Positions 17,782-26,869 of a stretch of DNA of 64,000 bases are shown in pieces; position 1 is the stretch's first letter; the number at the start of each line of letters is the position of its first letter. The notes under the pieces are model-generated. The model was not told the DNA's origin and did not search any database. It worked only from the letters and a program-made list of their open reading frames with translations. Position numbers and translations under genes: made by a program. Source of the stretch: Afipia massiliensis (GTDB taxonomy: Bacteria > Pseudomonadota > Alphaproteobacteria > Rhizobiales > Xanthobacteraceae); assembly GCF_014203115.1 (NCBI RefSeq), contig NZ_JACHIJ010000005.1, forward strand, positions 310,001 to 374,000. The letters run 5' to 3'.

Positions 17782-19071
17782 ATGACGGTTCTTATCGCAG
17801 GCGGCGGGATTGGCGGGCTGACGCTCGCGCTCAGTCTTCATCAGATCGGCATTCCGTGCCGCGTGTTTGAAAGCGTGCCGGAACTGAAGCCGCTGGGCGT
17901 CGGCATCAACGTGCTGCCGCATGCGGTGCGCGAACTGACCGACCTTGGCCTGCTCGACAAGCTCGATGCCTCGGGCGTCAGGACCAAGGAACTCTCCTAC
18001 TTTTCCAAACAGGGAAAGCCGATCTGGAGCGAGCCGCGCGGGCTTGAGGCCGGATACAAGTGGCCGCAGATCTCGATCCACCGCGGCGTGCTGCACCAGA
18101 TCCTGCTCGATACCGTGATCGAACGTCTGGGCGCGGACAACCTGCTCAACAGCCACCATCTGGCGAGTTTCACCGACACGCCGGATGGCGTCTCTGCCCG
18201 CTTCATCGACAAAGCGACCGGCGAGGATGCCGGCACTTATAACGGCACGCTGCTGATCGCCGCCGACGGCATTCACTCCGCCGTGCGCGGCAAGCTCTAT
18301 CCGGACGAAGGGCCGCCGATCTGGAACGGCCGCATCCTCTGGCGCGGCATCACCGAAAGCGAAGCCTTTCTGTCCGGCCGCACCATGATCATGGCCGGCC
18401 ACGAAAGCCTGAAGTTCGTCTGCTATCCAATTTCGAATACGCCGACGCGAGACGGCAAATTCCGCATCAACTGGATTGCCGAACGCTTCTTTCCGCCGGA
18501 CCATCAGTGGCGACGCGAGGACTACAACCGCGCCGCGAAGCTCGACGAATTCCTGCCCTGGTTCGAGGACTGGACATTCGACTGGCTCGATGTCCCCGGC
18601 CTGATCCGCAACTGCGCGCACGCCTACGAATATCCGCTGGTGGACCGCGACCCGATCGACCGCTGGACCTTCGGCAATGTGACGCTGATGGGCGACGCCG
18701 CGCATCCGATGTACCCGATCGGCTCAAACGGCGCCTCGCAGGCCATTCTCGACGCCCGCGTGATCACGCGTGAAATCCTCAATCATGGCGAGACGTCCGA
18801 GGCCCTGCAGGCCTATGAAGCCGAACGCCGCCCGGCAACCACCGAACTCGTCAAGCTCAATCGCCGCAACGGGCCCGAGCAGGTGATGCAGCTCGTCGAG
18901 GAACGCGCGCCGAACGGATTCAATGTCGTGACCGAGGTGATGTCGCAGCAGGAACTGGAAGACGTCGCCAACACCTACAAGCGCGTCGCAGGCTTCCAGG
19001 TCGATGCGCTCAACGCCAAGCCGCCGATCGTGCCCCGGCCTGAGACGTCGATGCTATCGAGCGCTGGATAG
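17782..19071 (+). CDS. FAD-dependent aromatic monooxygenase-like oxidoreductase
   Basis: A 429-residue flavoprotein of the group A hydroxylases (salicylate hydroxylase, 3-hydroxybenzoate 6-hydroxylase and PhzS type). Motifs are the FAD fingerprint VLIAGGGIGGLTLALSL at residues 3-19, the middle DG motif in LLIAADGIHSAVRGKLYP, and the second FAD motif VTLMGDAAHPMYPIGSNGAS, where the ribityl chain binds. These enzymes use NAD(P)H and oxygen to hydroxylate or decarboxylate aromatic substrates. The substrate here is unknown; the neighbouring LysR, MmyB-type and NTF2-like genes suggest a small catabolic or detoxification cluster. ATG 17782 follows AGGAG with normal spacing. Confidence 0.88.
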   Translation: MTVLIAGGGIGGLTLALSLHQIGIPCRVFESVPELKPLGVGINVLPHAVRELTDLGLLDKLDASGVRTKELSYFSKQGKPIWSEPRGLEAGYKWPQISIHRGVLHQILLDTVIERLGADNLLNSHHLASFTDTPDGVSARFIDKATGEDAGTYNGTLLIAADGIHSAVRGKLYPDEGPPIWNGRILWRGITESEAFLSGRTMIMAGHESLKFVCYPISNTPTRDGKFRINWIAERFFPPDHQWRREDYNRAAKLDEFLPWFEDWTFDWLDVPGLIRNCAHAYEYPLVDRDPIDRWTFGNVTLMGDAAHPMYPIGSNGASQAILDARVITREILNHGETSEALQAYEAERRPATTELVKLNRRNGPEQVMQLVEERAPNGFNVVTEVMSQQELEDVANTYKRVAGFQVDALNAKPPIVPRPETSMLSSAG

Positions 19072-19094
19072 CACTCACGGCACTGCCTCTCTTT

Positions 19095-19222
19095 TCCCTC
19101 CCCCTTTGTGGGGAGGGTGGCGCGCAGAGAGCGAAGCGAACGGGCGCGCCGGGTGGGGGAGAAATTAGACCCCCACCCCGGTCTCGCTACGCTCGACCGT
19201 CCCTCCCCACAAGGGGGAGGGA
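19095..19222. repeat. Long intergenic inverted repeat (128 bp)
   Basis: The element has nearly perfect 22-bp outer arms (TCCCTCCCCCTTTGTGGGGA and its complement at 19201-19222) and a second, inner pair built from GGGTGGGG and CCCCCACCC. Between the arms lie GC-rich segments such as GCGAAGCGAACGGG. It lies between convergent genes (monooxygenase and mutY), so it could act as a bidirectional terminator. I believe it belongs to a repeat family common in rhizobial genomes. Confidence 0.85.
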
Positions 19223-19258
19223 TTCACATCGCGGCCAATCGTACCAATGCCGCTCTCG

Positions 19259-20356
19259 CTAATCGCCCAATCCATGCGCGATCACCTTGCGCATCACGTT
19301 CGGCAACGCTTCGTCTTTCAAGGTCGCGACAGGCACCCAGCGCATGCCGTCCGGTGCGCGCGTGCGCGCGGCAACGCTTGCGGTGTAGACCACAAGCTCG
19401 AGCGGGAAATGCGTGAACACATGCGTCACGACGCCTGCCTTGCGATGCCAGCGTGATGCATTGAGCGCCGGAGCCTGCGCGCGTGCGGCCTTGTCGTCGT
19501 GACCGGCAAGCCATTCGGAATTCGGCACTTCCGTCATGCCGCCGAGCAATCCCTTTTCACCACGCGTGCGAACCAGCAGTTCATCGCCGCGCGTGACAAC
19601 GAACGCAGCACCTCGCCGCAGCGCACCGGTCTTCTTCGGCGCCTTGCGCGGAAACGTCTCCTGATCGCCCCGTATACGCGCAGCGCAATTGTCGTTGAGC
19701 GGACAGAGCGCGCAGGCGGGTTTCTTCGGCGTGCAGATCGTGGCCCCGAGATCCATCAGCGCCTGTGCGCTGTCGCCCGCGCGTGACTCCCAGAGCAGCG
19801 TCGCCGCCAGTTGCTGGATCTGCGGCTTGGATTTTGGCAGCGGCTCTTCCACCGCGAACAGCCGCGACACCACGCGCTCGATATTGCCGTCCACCGGCAT
19901 GGTCTGCCGGCTAAATGCAATCGCCGCGATGGCCGCAGCCGTGTAAGGGCCGACGCCCGGCAGCGTCCGCAGACCTTCTTCGGTGTCGGGAAAAGCACCG
20001 TCGTGCTCGCGCAGCACAGTGACGGCGCAGGCGTGAAGGTTGCGCGCACGGGAATAGTAACCGAGCCCCGCCCACATGCGCAGCACGTCATCGAGCGAGG
20101 CAGCGCCGAGCGCCGCCACCGTCGGCCAGCGCGCGGTAAACTTCTCGAAATAAGGCCCGACCGCTTTCACGGTCGTTTGTTGCAACATGATTTCCGACAG
20201 CCATACCCGGTAAGGGTCGCTCGTGCGGCCCGGCAGCGCGCGCCACGGCAATTGTCGCCGATGGCGGTCGTACCAAGCGAGCAGCAGCGCCGGGCGATCC
20301 GCTTCAACGTTGTCCGGAGATTTCTTTCGCCGCGCGGCTGCGCCTGATAAGGTCAT
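19259..20356 (-). CDS. mutY: A/G-specific adenine glycosylase
   Basis: MutY removes adenine mispaired with 8-oxoguanine. The 365-residue protein shows the whole family architecture: LSEIMLQQTTVKAVGPYF with the catalytic Glu, the helix-hairpin-helix LPGVGPYTAAAIAAIAF, the catalytic Asp in MPVDGNIERVVSRLF, and the 4Fe-4S loop CTPKKPACALCPLNDNC. A C-terminal NUDIX-like domain (from about residue 235, GAAFVVTRGDELLVRTR and KGLLGGMTEVP) recognises 8-oxoguanine. Start ATG 20356; it is divergent from dciA with a 29-bp gap, so the promoters overlap. The order mutY, DUF721 gene, dsbA-like gene, smc is common in alphaproteobacteria. Confidence 0.96.
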   Translation of the reverse strand: MTLSGAAARRKKSPDNVEADRPALLLAWYDRHRRQLPWRALPGRTSDPYRVWLSEIMLQQTTVKAVGPYFEKFTARWPTVAALGAASLDDVLRMWAGLGYYSRARNLHACAVTVLREHDGAFPDTEEGLRTLPGVGPYTAAAIAAIAFSRQTMPVDGNIERVVSRLFAVEEPLPKSKPQIQQLAATLLWESRAGDSAQALMDLGATICTPKKPACALCPLNDNCAARIRGDQETFPRKAPKKTGALRRGAAFVVTRGDELLVRTRGEKGLLGGMTEVPNSEWLAGHDDKAARAQAPALNASRWHRKAGVVTHVFTHFPLELVVYTASVAARTRAPDGMRWVPVATLKDEALPNVMRKVIAHGLGD

Positions 20357-20385
20357 GGGACACTATGTACCGACGTCAGCCACCC

Positions 20386-20865
20386 ATGAACAAGCCCGGT
20401 CCCCTCACCGCGAAGCCGTTATCCGCACTGCTCGGCAGTGCGATCAACGACGTCTTCGCCAAGCAGGGCTTTGCCTCGCGCGAACTGGTGACGCGATGGG
20501 CAGAGATCGCGGGGCCGAACGTCGCGGCCCATTCGGAACCGCTGAAAATCCAGTGGCCCCGTCCGGTCGAGAACCAGATCCCCGAACCGGCGACATTGAT
20601 ATTGCGGGTCGAGGGCCCGATGGCGCTGGAAATCCAGCACACCTCGGATGTCATTCTGGAGCGGGTCAACCGCTTCCTCGGCTGGAACGCGGTCGGGCGG
20701 ATCGCGCTGCGTCAGGCGCCGCTGTCACGCAAACCTGCGCGAAAAGCCCGAAAAGTGCCGGATGCGGCAGCCGTCGCGAAAGTTGCGGCCTCGCTCGGCA
20801 CCGTTGAAGATGACGATTTGCGTGCGGCGCTGGCGCGGCTCGGCGCCTCGATCAAGCGAAATTGA
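20386..20865 (+). CDS. DUF721 (DciA-type) protein
   Basis: A 159-residue protein with the DUF721/DciA domain at residues 10-110 (PLSALLGSAINDVFAKQGF, LVTRWAEIAGPNVAAHSEPL, LILRVEGPMALEIQHTSDVI). DciA proteins bind and load the replicative helicase DnaB in bacteria without DnaC. The C-terminal 50 residues are a basic, poorly structured tail, also usual for the family. ATG 20386 (MNKPGPLTAK) is preferred over the in-frame start at 20365. Next to mutY (divergent) and upstream of a thioredoxin-like gene and smc, so a role tied to replication is consistent. The helicase-loader function is known for the family but not shown for this branch. Confidence 0.85.
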   Translation: MNKPGPLTAKPLSALLGSAINDVFAKQGFASRELVTRWAEIAGPNVAAHSEPLKIQWPRPVENQIPEPATLILRVEGPMALEIQHTSDVILERVNRFLGWNAVGRIALRQAPLSRKPARKARKVPDAAAVAKVAASLGTVEDDDLRAALARLGASIKRN

Positions 20866-20981
20866 GCCTCCGGAAGGCGCGCGGCAGCGGCCCGGCATTG
20901 CCACAATTGTCGTTTCAAGCTAGCGAAACATCCCTCATCAGGCGTGACGACGCCGTTCGCACGTATTTTCGGAGCAGACCG

Positions 20982-21638
20982 TTGAACATCACGCGCCGCA
21001 CCTTTACCGCCGCCCTGTCCCTCACCGGCTTCGCCGCAGCACTCGGCCTTTCGCCCTGGCAGCTTGTCAGCCAGGCGAATGCGCAGACCGCCGCCGAAAT
21101 CAATCAAGCCGGCGAGCTCGGCGACATGGCGATGGGATCGAAAGACGCACCGGTCACCATCATCGAATACGCCTCGATGACCTGCCCGCACTGCGCGTCG
21201 TTCACCAAGGACGTGTTCCCCCAGATCAAGACCAACTACATCGACACCGGCAAGGTGCGCTTCATCTTCCGCGAGTTCCCGCTCGATCAGGTGGCGCTGG
21301 CCGCCTCGGCGCTCGCACGCTGCGTCGCCAAGGACGATGCGCCGAAATATTTCGCGATCATCGACATCCTGTTCAAGCAGCAGAACGATCTGGCCTCGGA
21401 CGCGCTCGGCACCATCAACCGCGTCGGCAAGCAGGCCGGCTTCAGCGAGCAGATGATCAAGGACTGCGTGCAGAATGATCCGAAAATCCAGAAGGGCATT
21501 CTGGACGTGCGCGAGCACGCCTACAGCAAGCTCAAGGTCAACTCGACGCCGTTCTTCTTCGTCAATGGAACCGTCGTGAAGGGCGATATCTCATTCGACG
21601 CCTTCGAAAAGCTGATCAAGCCACTGCTCAAGAGCTAA
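20982..21638 (+). CDS. DsbA-like periplasmic thioredoxin-fold protein
   Basis: A 218-residue DsbA-family protein. The N-terminus MNITRRTFTAALSLTGFAAA has a twin-arginine pair and hydrophobic segment ending SQANAQT, consistent with Tat or Sec export. The thioredoxin domain opens with DAPVTIIEYASMTCPHCASF, whose CPHC is the redox pair, and includes the cis-proline loop VNSTPFFFVNGTVVKG. Such proteins (bacterial DsbA/BdbD type) oxidise or shuffle disulfides in exported proteins. TTG 20982 with GGAG upstream is the preferred start, since the frame upstream (TTG 20862) overlaps dciA. It sits between dciA and smc; the 254 bp to smc carry the phased repeats described separately. Confidence 0.88.
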   Translation: MNITRRTFTAALSLTGFAAALGLSPWQLVSQANAQTAAEINQAGELGDMAMGSKDAPVTIIEYASMTCPHCASFTKDVFPQIKTNYIDTGKVRFIFREFPLDQVALAASALARCVAKDDAPKYFAIIDILFKQQNDLASDALGTINRVGKQAGFSEQMIKDCVQNDPKIQKGILDVREHAYSKLKVNSTPFFFVNGTVVKGDISFDAFEKLIKPLLKS

Positions 21639-21650
21639 GGCGTTCCGGGC

Positions 21651-21667
21651 GGAACCGACCCGGTTCC
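21651..21667. other. Weak hairpin after the DsbA-like gene
   Basis: GGAACC and GGTTCC enclose a five-base loop 12 bp after the stop codon, with partial pairing continuing outside (TTCC with GGAA). No T-run follows, so I do not call it a terminator; it may only slow decay of the transcript. Confidence 0.3.
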
Positions 21668-21694
21668 CGGGAACATCCGCCCCAAAACACACTG

Positions 21695-21723
21695 AAATCC
21701 CTCGGAAATCCCTGTAAATCCCT
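21695..21723. repeat. Three AAATCCCT direct repeats with helical phasing
   Basis: Copies of AAATCCCT begin at 21695, 21706 and 21716, giving steps of 11 and 10 bp. All three sit on one face of the helix about 170-200 bp upstream of smc. This is the layout of an iteron or cooperative operator rather than a chance repeat. No protein can be named. Confidence 0.6.
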
Positions 21724-21892
21724 TGGGAAAAGCCTCCTGCGCAGGTTGCCCTGCGCGGTCTGCCTCGCCATTGTGCGGACAGTTCGAGGCGCATTCCGCG
21801 ACTCAGTTATACTGGCATAGGCCTGCTATGACCTTGCCCCGGCTGGAAAATTCCGACTTCGAGAATTCCCCGGCCAACAGAGTGTCGATTGC

Positions 21893-24800
21893 ATGAAACT
21901 CACGCGTCTTCGTCTTCACGGGTTCAAGTCCTTCGTTGAACCGACCGACTTTCTGATCGAACCCGGCCTCACCGGCGTTGTCGGTCCGAACGGCTGCGGC
22001 AAATCGAACCTGGTGGAAGCGCTGCGCTGGGCGATGGGCGAAACCTCGCACAAGTCGCTGCGCGCCGCGGACATGGACGCCGTGATCTTCGCGGGCTCCG
22101 GCAACCGCCCTGCGCGCAATCACGCCGAAGTCGCGATGACCATCGACAACTCCGATCGCTCGGCGCCGTCCGCGATGAACGATCAGGAAGTGCTGGAAAT
22201 TTCCCGGCGCATCGAGCGCGAAGCAGGTTCGGTCTATCGCATCAATGGCCGCGACGTGCGCGCGCGCGACGTGCAGATCCTGTTTGCTGACGCAGCCACC
22301 GGCGCGCGCTCACCCGCTCTCGTCCACCAGGGCAAGATCGGCGAGATCATTCAGGCGCGCCCCGACCAGCGCCGCCGCGTGCTGGAAGACGCCGCCGGTG
22401 TCGCCGGTTTGCATGCACGCCGTCATGAAGCCGAACTGCGCCTCAAGGCGGCCGAGACCAACCTCACCCGCGTCGAGGACGTTATCGGTCAGCTTGCAAG
22501 CCAGATCGAAGGCCTGAAAAAGCAGGCGCGTCAGGCGATCCGTTATCGCGAAGTCGCCGCCAAGGTCCGCAAGGCCGAAGCGCTGCTGTTTCACCTGCGC
22601 TGGCTGCAGGCCAATACCGACGTCGCCGAAGCAGGCCAGACCCACGACCTGAATGTCCGCGAGCAGGCCGAACGCACCCTTCAGCAGGCGGAAGCCGCAC
22701 GCATCCAGGCGATCCGCGCTTCCGAGCTTCCGGGCCTGCGCGAGAACGAAGCGCGCGCCGCAGCCGGCTTGCAGCGCCTGACCAACGCCCGCGAAATGCT
22801 CGACCGCGAGGAAGCGCGCGCCAGGGAGCGCGTCATCGAGCTCGACCGGCGCTTGACGCAGTTCGCCGCCGACATCGAGCGCGAGCAGCGCCAGCTGTCC
22901 GATGCCGACGTCGCACTGGCGCGGCTGGAGGCCGAGGACAACGACCTCAAGGACGAGATCAAGTCGCGCGTCGACAAGCGCAGCGGAGCCGATGAGCGTG
23001 TGGCGGAAGCCGAGGCCACGTTGGCCGCGGCGGAGCGGACCTTCTCCGAACTGACCACCGCGCTCGCCGACCTCACCGCCAAGCGCAACCAGTTCGAAGC
23101 CAATGTCCGCACCCATCGTGATCGCCTTGCGCGGCTCGATCAGGACATCGTCAGTGTCGAGGGCGAAGTCGAGAAGCTCGCCGCCGAGACTGGCGGACTT
23201 GGCGATCTCGATACGCTTGTCGCTGCGATGGAGGCGGCAGCGGAAGCCTTGATGATCTCCGAAGCCACGACCCAGGCCAGCGAGGCCGCGCATGTGAATG
23301 CCCGCGCCACGCTTGAGGCCTCGCGTGCGCCGCTTGCCGACGCCGAAAAGCGCGTGCAGCGGCTGGAGACCGAAGCCAAGACGATTTCCAAGATCGTCAA
23401 CGGCGAAACCAAGAACCTGTGGCCGCCGATCATCGACGGCGTCAACGTCGCCAAGGGTTTCGAAAAGGCGCTGGGCGCCGCATTGGGTGACGATCTCGAC
23501 GCACCGGTCGATCCGACCGCGCCGATGCGCTGGTCCAACCTCGGCGTGGTCGACGGCGATCCGTCGCTGCCTGAGGGCATCGAAGCGCTTGCAGCCCATG
23601 TCACCGCTCCGCCGGAACTGGCGCGGCGTCTGGCGCAGATCGGCGTCGTCAGCCGCGAGCGCGGTGCGCAGCTTGCCTCGCAACTGAAGACCGGCCAGCG
23701 GCTGGTCTCGCGCGAAGGCGACCTGTGGCGCTGGGACGGTTTCGTCGCGGCAGCGCATGCCCCGACCGGCGCAGCACGGCGGCTGGCCGAGCGCGCCCGC
23801 CTCATCGACATCGAATCCGAACTTGAGCAGGCGCGCGCCGATGCCGTCGCAAAGCGCCGGGCGCTGGACAACGCCGACGCCGAACTCAAGGCCGCGTCCG
23901 CCGCCGAGAGCGCCGCACGTGAAGCCGCACGCTCCGCCCAGCGCGAAGCCAATGCCGCGCGCGAGCAGCATGCCAACGCCGAACGCGAGATCAATCGCCA
24001 CGCCTCGCGCCGTTCCGCGCTGGACGAGCGCCGAACCCGCCTTGCCGCGGATCGCACTGAGGCCCACGACGCGCACGAAGCCGCCGTCGGCGTTTTGAGC
24101 GAATTGCCGTCTAGCGCCGAGAACGAGGAAAAGCTCGCCACCGTGCGCGCCGATATGGACGGTCACCGCCGTCTCGCGGCGCAGGTCCGCGCCGAGGCGC
24201 AGGCGCTGGCGCGCGAAGCCGAACTCGCCGACCGGCGCGTGCAGGCGATTATCGCCGAGCGCAACGAATGGCAGAACCGCAAGGAAAACGCCGCGTCGCA
24301 GATTGCGACGGTTGAGACCCGCATCGTCGAGGTCAAGACCGAGCGTGCTGAGCTTGAAAACGCGCCGGAGGTATTCGCCGAGAAGCGCAGCGCGCTGATC
24401 AGCGAAATCGAATACGCCGAAGCCGACCGCCGCACTGCCGCCGATGCGTTGGCCTCTGCCGAAACCGCGATGGCGGAAACCGATCGCGTCGCCCGCGCCT
24501 CGCTCGATGCGCTGTCCGCTTCGCGTGAAGCCTGCGCCCGCTCCGAAGAGCGGATGGAAGGGACGCGCCGCCGGCTCGACGACATCGAGCGCGAAATCCG
24601 CGACATGCTCGAAGTCGAGCCGCAGGGTGTCTCCGCGCTGGCCGAAATCACGCCGGAGACCGAGCTTCCGGCCGTGACCGACATCGAAACCGATCTCGAA
24701 AAGCTCCGCCGCGACCGCGAGCGTCTTGGCGCTGTTAACCTGCGCGCCGAGGAAGAGCTGCGCGAGGTCGAGGCCCAGCACCTGACCCTCACCACCGAGC

Positions 24801-25357
24801 GCGACGATCTGGTAGAAGCGATCAAGAAGCTGCGCACCGGCATCCAGAGCCTCAACAAGGAAGCGCGCGAACGCCTGCTGACCTCGTTCGAGACGGTCAA
24901 CACCCACTTCAAGCGGCTGTTCTCCGAGCTGTTCGGCGGCGGCCAGGCCGAACTGACCCTGATCGAGAGCGACGATCCGCTCGAGGCCGGTCTGGAAATC
25001 ATCGCCAAGCCACCCGGCAAGAAGCCGCAGACCCTGTCACTGCTCTCCGGCGGCGAGCAGGCGCTGACCGCGCTGGCGCTGATCTTCGCAGTGTTCCTCA
25101 CCAATCCTTCGCCGATCTGCGTACTGGACGAAGTCGACGCGCCGCTGGACGACCACAACGTCGAGCGGTTCTGCAACCTGCTGCATGAGATGACCTCATC
25201 CACCGAGACGCGCTTCATCATCATCACCCACAACCCGATCACCATGGCGCGCATGAACCGGCTGTTCGGCGTCACCATGGCTGAGCGTGGCGTGTCGCAG
25301 CTGGTGTCGGTCGATCTCGACGGTGCGATGAAGGTTCTCGACCAGAACGTGGCATAA
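21893..25357 (+). CDS. smc: Chromosome segregation protein SMC
   Basis: SMC forms the ATP-driven condensin ring that compacts and individualises chromosomes. The 1154-residue protein has the expected layout: Walker A head GVVGPNGCGKSNLVEAL (residues 28-44), a long coiled coil, a hinge around residues 500-620 (MRWSNLGVVDGDPSLP), a return coil, and the C-terminal head with the signature LSLLSGGEQALTALALIFA and Walker B ICVLDEVDAPLDDHNVERF. The coils are rich in Ala, Arg and Glu, so the opposite strand is open for long stretches without meaning. No ScpA or ScpB gene is in view. Start ATG 21893 is consistent with the family N-terminus (MKLTRLRLHGFKSF). Confidence 0.97.
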   Translation: MKLTRLRLHGFKSFVEPTDFLIEPGLTGVVGPNGCGKSNLVEALRWAMGETSHKSLRAADMDAVIFAGSGNRPARNHAEVAMTIDNSDRSAPSAMNDQEVLEISRRIEREAGSVYRINGRDVRARDVQILFADAATGARSPALVHQGKIGEIIQARPDQRRRVLEDAAGVAGLHARRHEAELRLKAAETNLTRVEDVIGQLASQIEGLKKQARQAIRYREVAAKVRKAEALLFHLRWLQANTDVAEAGQTHDLNVREQAERTLQQAEAARIQAIRASELPGLRENEARAAAGLQRLTNAREMLDREEARARERVIELDRRLTQFAADIEREQRQLSDADVALARLEAEDNDLKDEIKSRVDKRSGADERVAEAEATLAAAERTFSELTTALADLTAKRNQFEANVRTHRDRLARLDQDIVSVEGEVEKLAAETGGLGDLDTLVAAMEAAAEALMISEATTQASEAAHVNARATLEASRAPLADAEKRVQRLETEAKTISKIVNGETKNLWPPIIDGVNVAKGFEKALGAALGDDLDAPVDPTAPMRWSNLGVVDGDPSLPEGIEALAAHVTAPPELARRLAQIGVVSRERGAQLASQLKTGQRLVSREGDLWRWDGFVAAAHAPTGAARRLAERARLIDIESELEQARADAVAKRRALDNADAELKAASAAESAAREAARSAQREANAAREQHANAEREINRHASRRSALDERRTRLAADRTEAHDAHEAAVGVLSELPSSAENEEKLATVRADMDGHRRLAAQVRAEAQALAREAELADRRVQAIIAERNEWQNRKENAASQIATVETRIVEVKTERAELENAPEVFAEKRSALISEIEYAEADRRTAADALASAETAMAETDRVARASLDALSASREACARSEERMEGTRRRLDDIEREIRDMLEVEPQGVSALAEITPETELPAVTDIETDLEKLRRDRERLGAVNLRAEEELREVEAQHLTLTTERDDLVEAIKKLRTGIQSLNKEARERLLTSFETVNTHFKRLFSELFGGGQAELTLIESDDPLEAGLEIIAKPPGKKPQTLSLLSGGEQALTALALIFAVFLTNPSPICVLDEVDAPLDDHNVERFCNLLHEMTSSTETRFIIITHNPITMARMNRLFGVTMAERGVSQLVSVDLDGAMKVLDQNVA

Positions 25358-25361
25358 TAAG

Positions 25362-25384
25362 CCTCAGGCCGGACCCGCCTGAGG
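25362..25384 (+). promoter_or_regulatory. Hairpin covering the rsm22 ribosome-binding site
   Basis: CCTCAGGC (25362-25369) pairs perfectly with GCCTGAGG (25377-25384) around a 7-nt loop, immediately after the smc stop. The right arm contains GAGG, the Shine-Dalgarno of the next gene, 6 nt before ATG 25391. Folding would hide the site, so translation of rsm22 may depend on ribosomes finishing smc or on RNA unfolding. There is no T-run, so it is not a terminator. Confidence 0.55.
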
Positions 25385-25390
25385 ACTCTC

Positions 25391-26380
25391 ATGACACCTG
25401 ATCTCCCCGCCGAACTGAAAGCCGCGCTTGCCCGCAAGGTCGAGGGCCTGTCGCGCAACGACGCCGCGCAGCGCGCGGACACTATCTCACGCACCTATCG
25501 CGACGGCGGCGGCTCCGGCGGTATCCGGACCGGTACGGACGCGCTCGCCTATGCGCTCGCGCGGATGCCGGCGACCTATGCGGCGGTCACCGCGAGCCTC
25601 AATGCTCTGACGGAGGTCAATCCGGATTTCGCTCCACGTAGCCTGCTCGATATCGGCGCAGGACCAGGCACCGCGACATGGGCTGCGAGCGAAGCCTTTG
25701 CGTCCATAGACGCCTTCACCCTGCTGGACGCCAATACGGCGCTACGCGATCTTGCCACCGAGCTTGCGCAGTCGCACTCGCGGTTCAACACGATGCGCTA
25801 CGAGTCCGGAGACGCGCGCAAAGCGCTTGCAGAAGCTCCCGAGGCGGACTTCGTCGTCGCAAGCTATGTCATCAACGAGTTGGGCGCGAACGAACGCGCA
25901 GCATTGGCCGACGCCATGTGGGCGAAAACAAGCGACACGCTGCTGGTCGTCGAACCCGGCACACCGGCAGGCTATGCGCGCATCATCGATCTGCGCACGC
26001 GGCTGATCGCCAGGGGCGCGCATGTGATCGCTCCCTGCCCGCACGATGCAGCATGTCCGCTGACCAAACCCGACTGGTGTCATTTCACGCAACGGCTGCA
26101 ACGATCTCGCGCGCATAAACACCTCAAAGCGGCGGACCTTCCCTACGAGGATGAAAAATTCAGCTACGTCGTTCTGTCACGCGCGCCGCCCGCGCACAGG
26201 CCCTCGCGCGTGCTGGCCCAGCCGCAGGTGACCAAGATCGCGGTGACCGCAAAAATTTGCGCAGCCGATGGAATAGAAACCGCGAGCGTCCCGCATCGGG
26301 ACAAGGCTGCGTACAAGCGCGCGAAGAAATGGGATTGGGGCGACGCAGTTTTTCCCGCTGAGAATGCTGGGCCGGAATAA
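25391..26380 (+). CDS. Rsm22-like small-subunit rRNA methyltransferase family protein
   Basis: A 329-residue protein of the Rsm22 family, known from mitochondria as a small-ribosomal-subunit assembly factor and predicted methyltransferase. The SAM-binding region is SLLDIGAGPGTATWAASE (about residues 80-97), followed by the family motifs VIAPCPHDAACPLTKPDWCHF, whose cysteines suggest a metal site, and SYVVLSRAPP near the C-terminal region. The tail (RAKKWDWGDAVFP) is basic. It directly follows smc (33 bp). A ribosome-assembly role is inferred from the family. ATG 25391 has an SD sequence GAGG inside the hairpin described above. Confidence 0.88.
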   Translation: MTPDLPAELKAALARKVEGLSRNDAAQRADTISRTYRDGGGSGGIRTGTDALAYALARMPATYAAVTASLNALTEVNPDFAPRSLLDIGAGPGTATWAASEAFASIDAFTLLDANTALRDLATELAQSHSRFNTMRYESGDARKALAEAPEADFVVASYVINELGANERAALADAMWAKTSDTLLVVEPGTPAGYARIIDLRTRLIARGAHVIAPCPHDAACPLTKPDWCHFTQRLQRSRAHKHLKAADLPYEDEKFSYVVLSRAPPAHRPSRVLAQPQVTKIAVTAKICAADGIETASVPHRDKAAYKRAKKWDWGDAVFPAENAGPE

Positions 26381-26452
26381 TTTCGCCATGCCGGAGTTTG
26401 TCCTGATGACGCGTTCGCGTCCGACGCAAAATTCATCAGGAGTAAAACTGCG

Positions 26453-26833
26453 ATGTCCAAAACATTCGCCGCGATTGCGGCTGCGACTCTCATGCTCGCG
26501 TCAACCGGTGCCTTCGCGCAGGCGGCGAAAGTCGCTGACACTCCGGCTGGCAAGACCTATGTCGATGCCAAGGGCATGACGCTCTATACATTCGACAAGG
26601 ACGCTGGCGGCAAATCGGCCTGCAACGGCCCCTGCGCCACCAACTGGCCGCCGCTGATGGCCGCCGCAGACGCCAAGGCCTCGGGCGACTGGACCATCGT
26701 CACCCGCGACGACGGCAGCAAGATGTGGGCCTACAAGGGCAAGCCGCTTTACACGTTCGCGAAGGACACCAAGCCCGGCGATACCACCGGCGACGGTTTC
26801 CTCAACGGCGCATGGCACATGGCCAAGCCCTGA
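26453..26833 (+). CDS. Secreted COG4315 protein with Yx(F/W/Y)xxD repeats
   Basis: A 126-residue protein with a classical signal peptide (MSKTFAAIAAATLMLASTGA, cleaved near AFAQA). Two copies of the COG4315 repeat follow: AKGMTLYTFDKDAGGKSACN with NGPCATNWPPL, and YKGKPLYTFAKDTKPGDTTG. The family is described only by these Yx(F/W/Y)xxD repeats and is usually periplasmic or a surface lipoprotein; the pair of cysteines (SACNGPC) could form a disulfide. No lipobox is visible, so a soluble periplasmic form is more likely here. Function unknown. ATG 26453 follows AGGAG at good spacing. Confidence 0.88.
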   Translation: MSKTFAAIAAATLMLASTGAFAQAAKVADTPAGKTYVDAKGMTLYTFDKDAGGKSACNGPCATNWPPLMAAADAKASGDWTIVTRDDGSKMWAYKGKPLYTFAKDTKPGDTTGDGFLNGAWHMAKP

Positions 26834-26869
26834 TCGGCTGAAAGGCCAGAACGCCCATCAGAAAAGAGC

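Noticed and set aside
21651-21667. Terminator after the DsbA-like gene
   Set aside because: The stem is short and no T-run follows, so I list it only as a hairpin.
22310-24907. Open frame of 865 codons on the strand opposite smc
   Set aside because: It is a shadow of the smc coiled coil: GC-rich codons leave the opposite strand open. The composition is abnormal and no motif is present.
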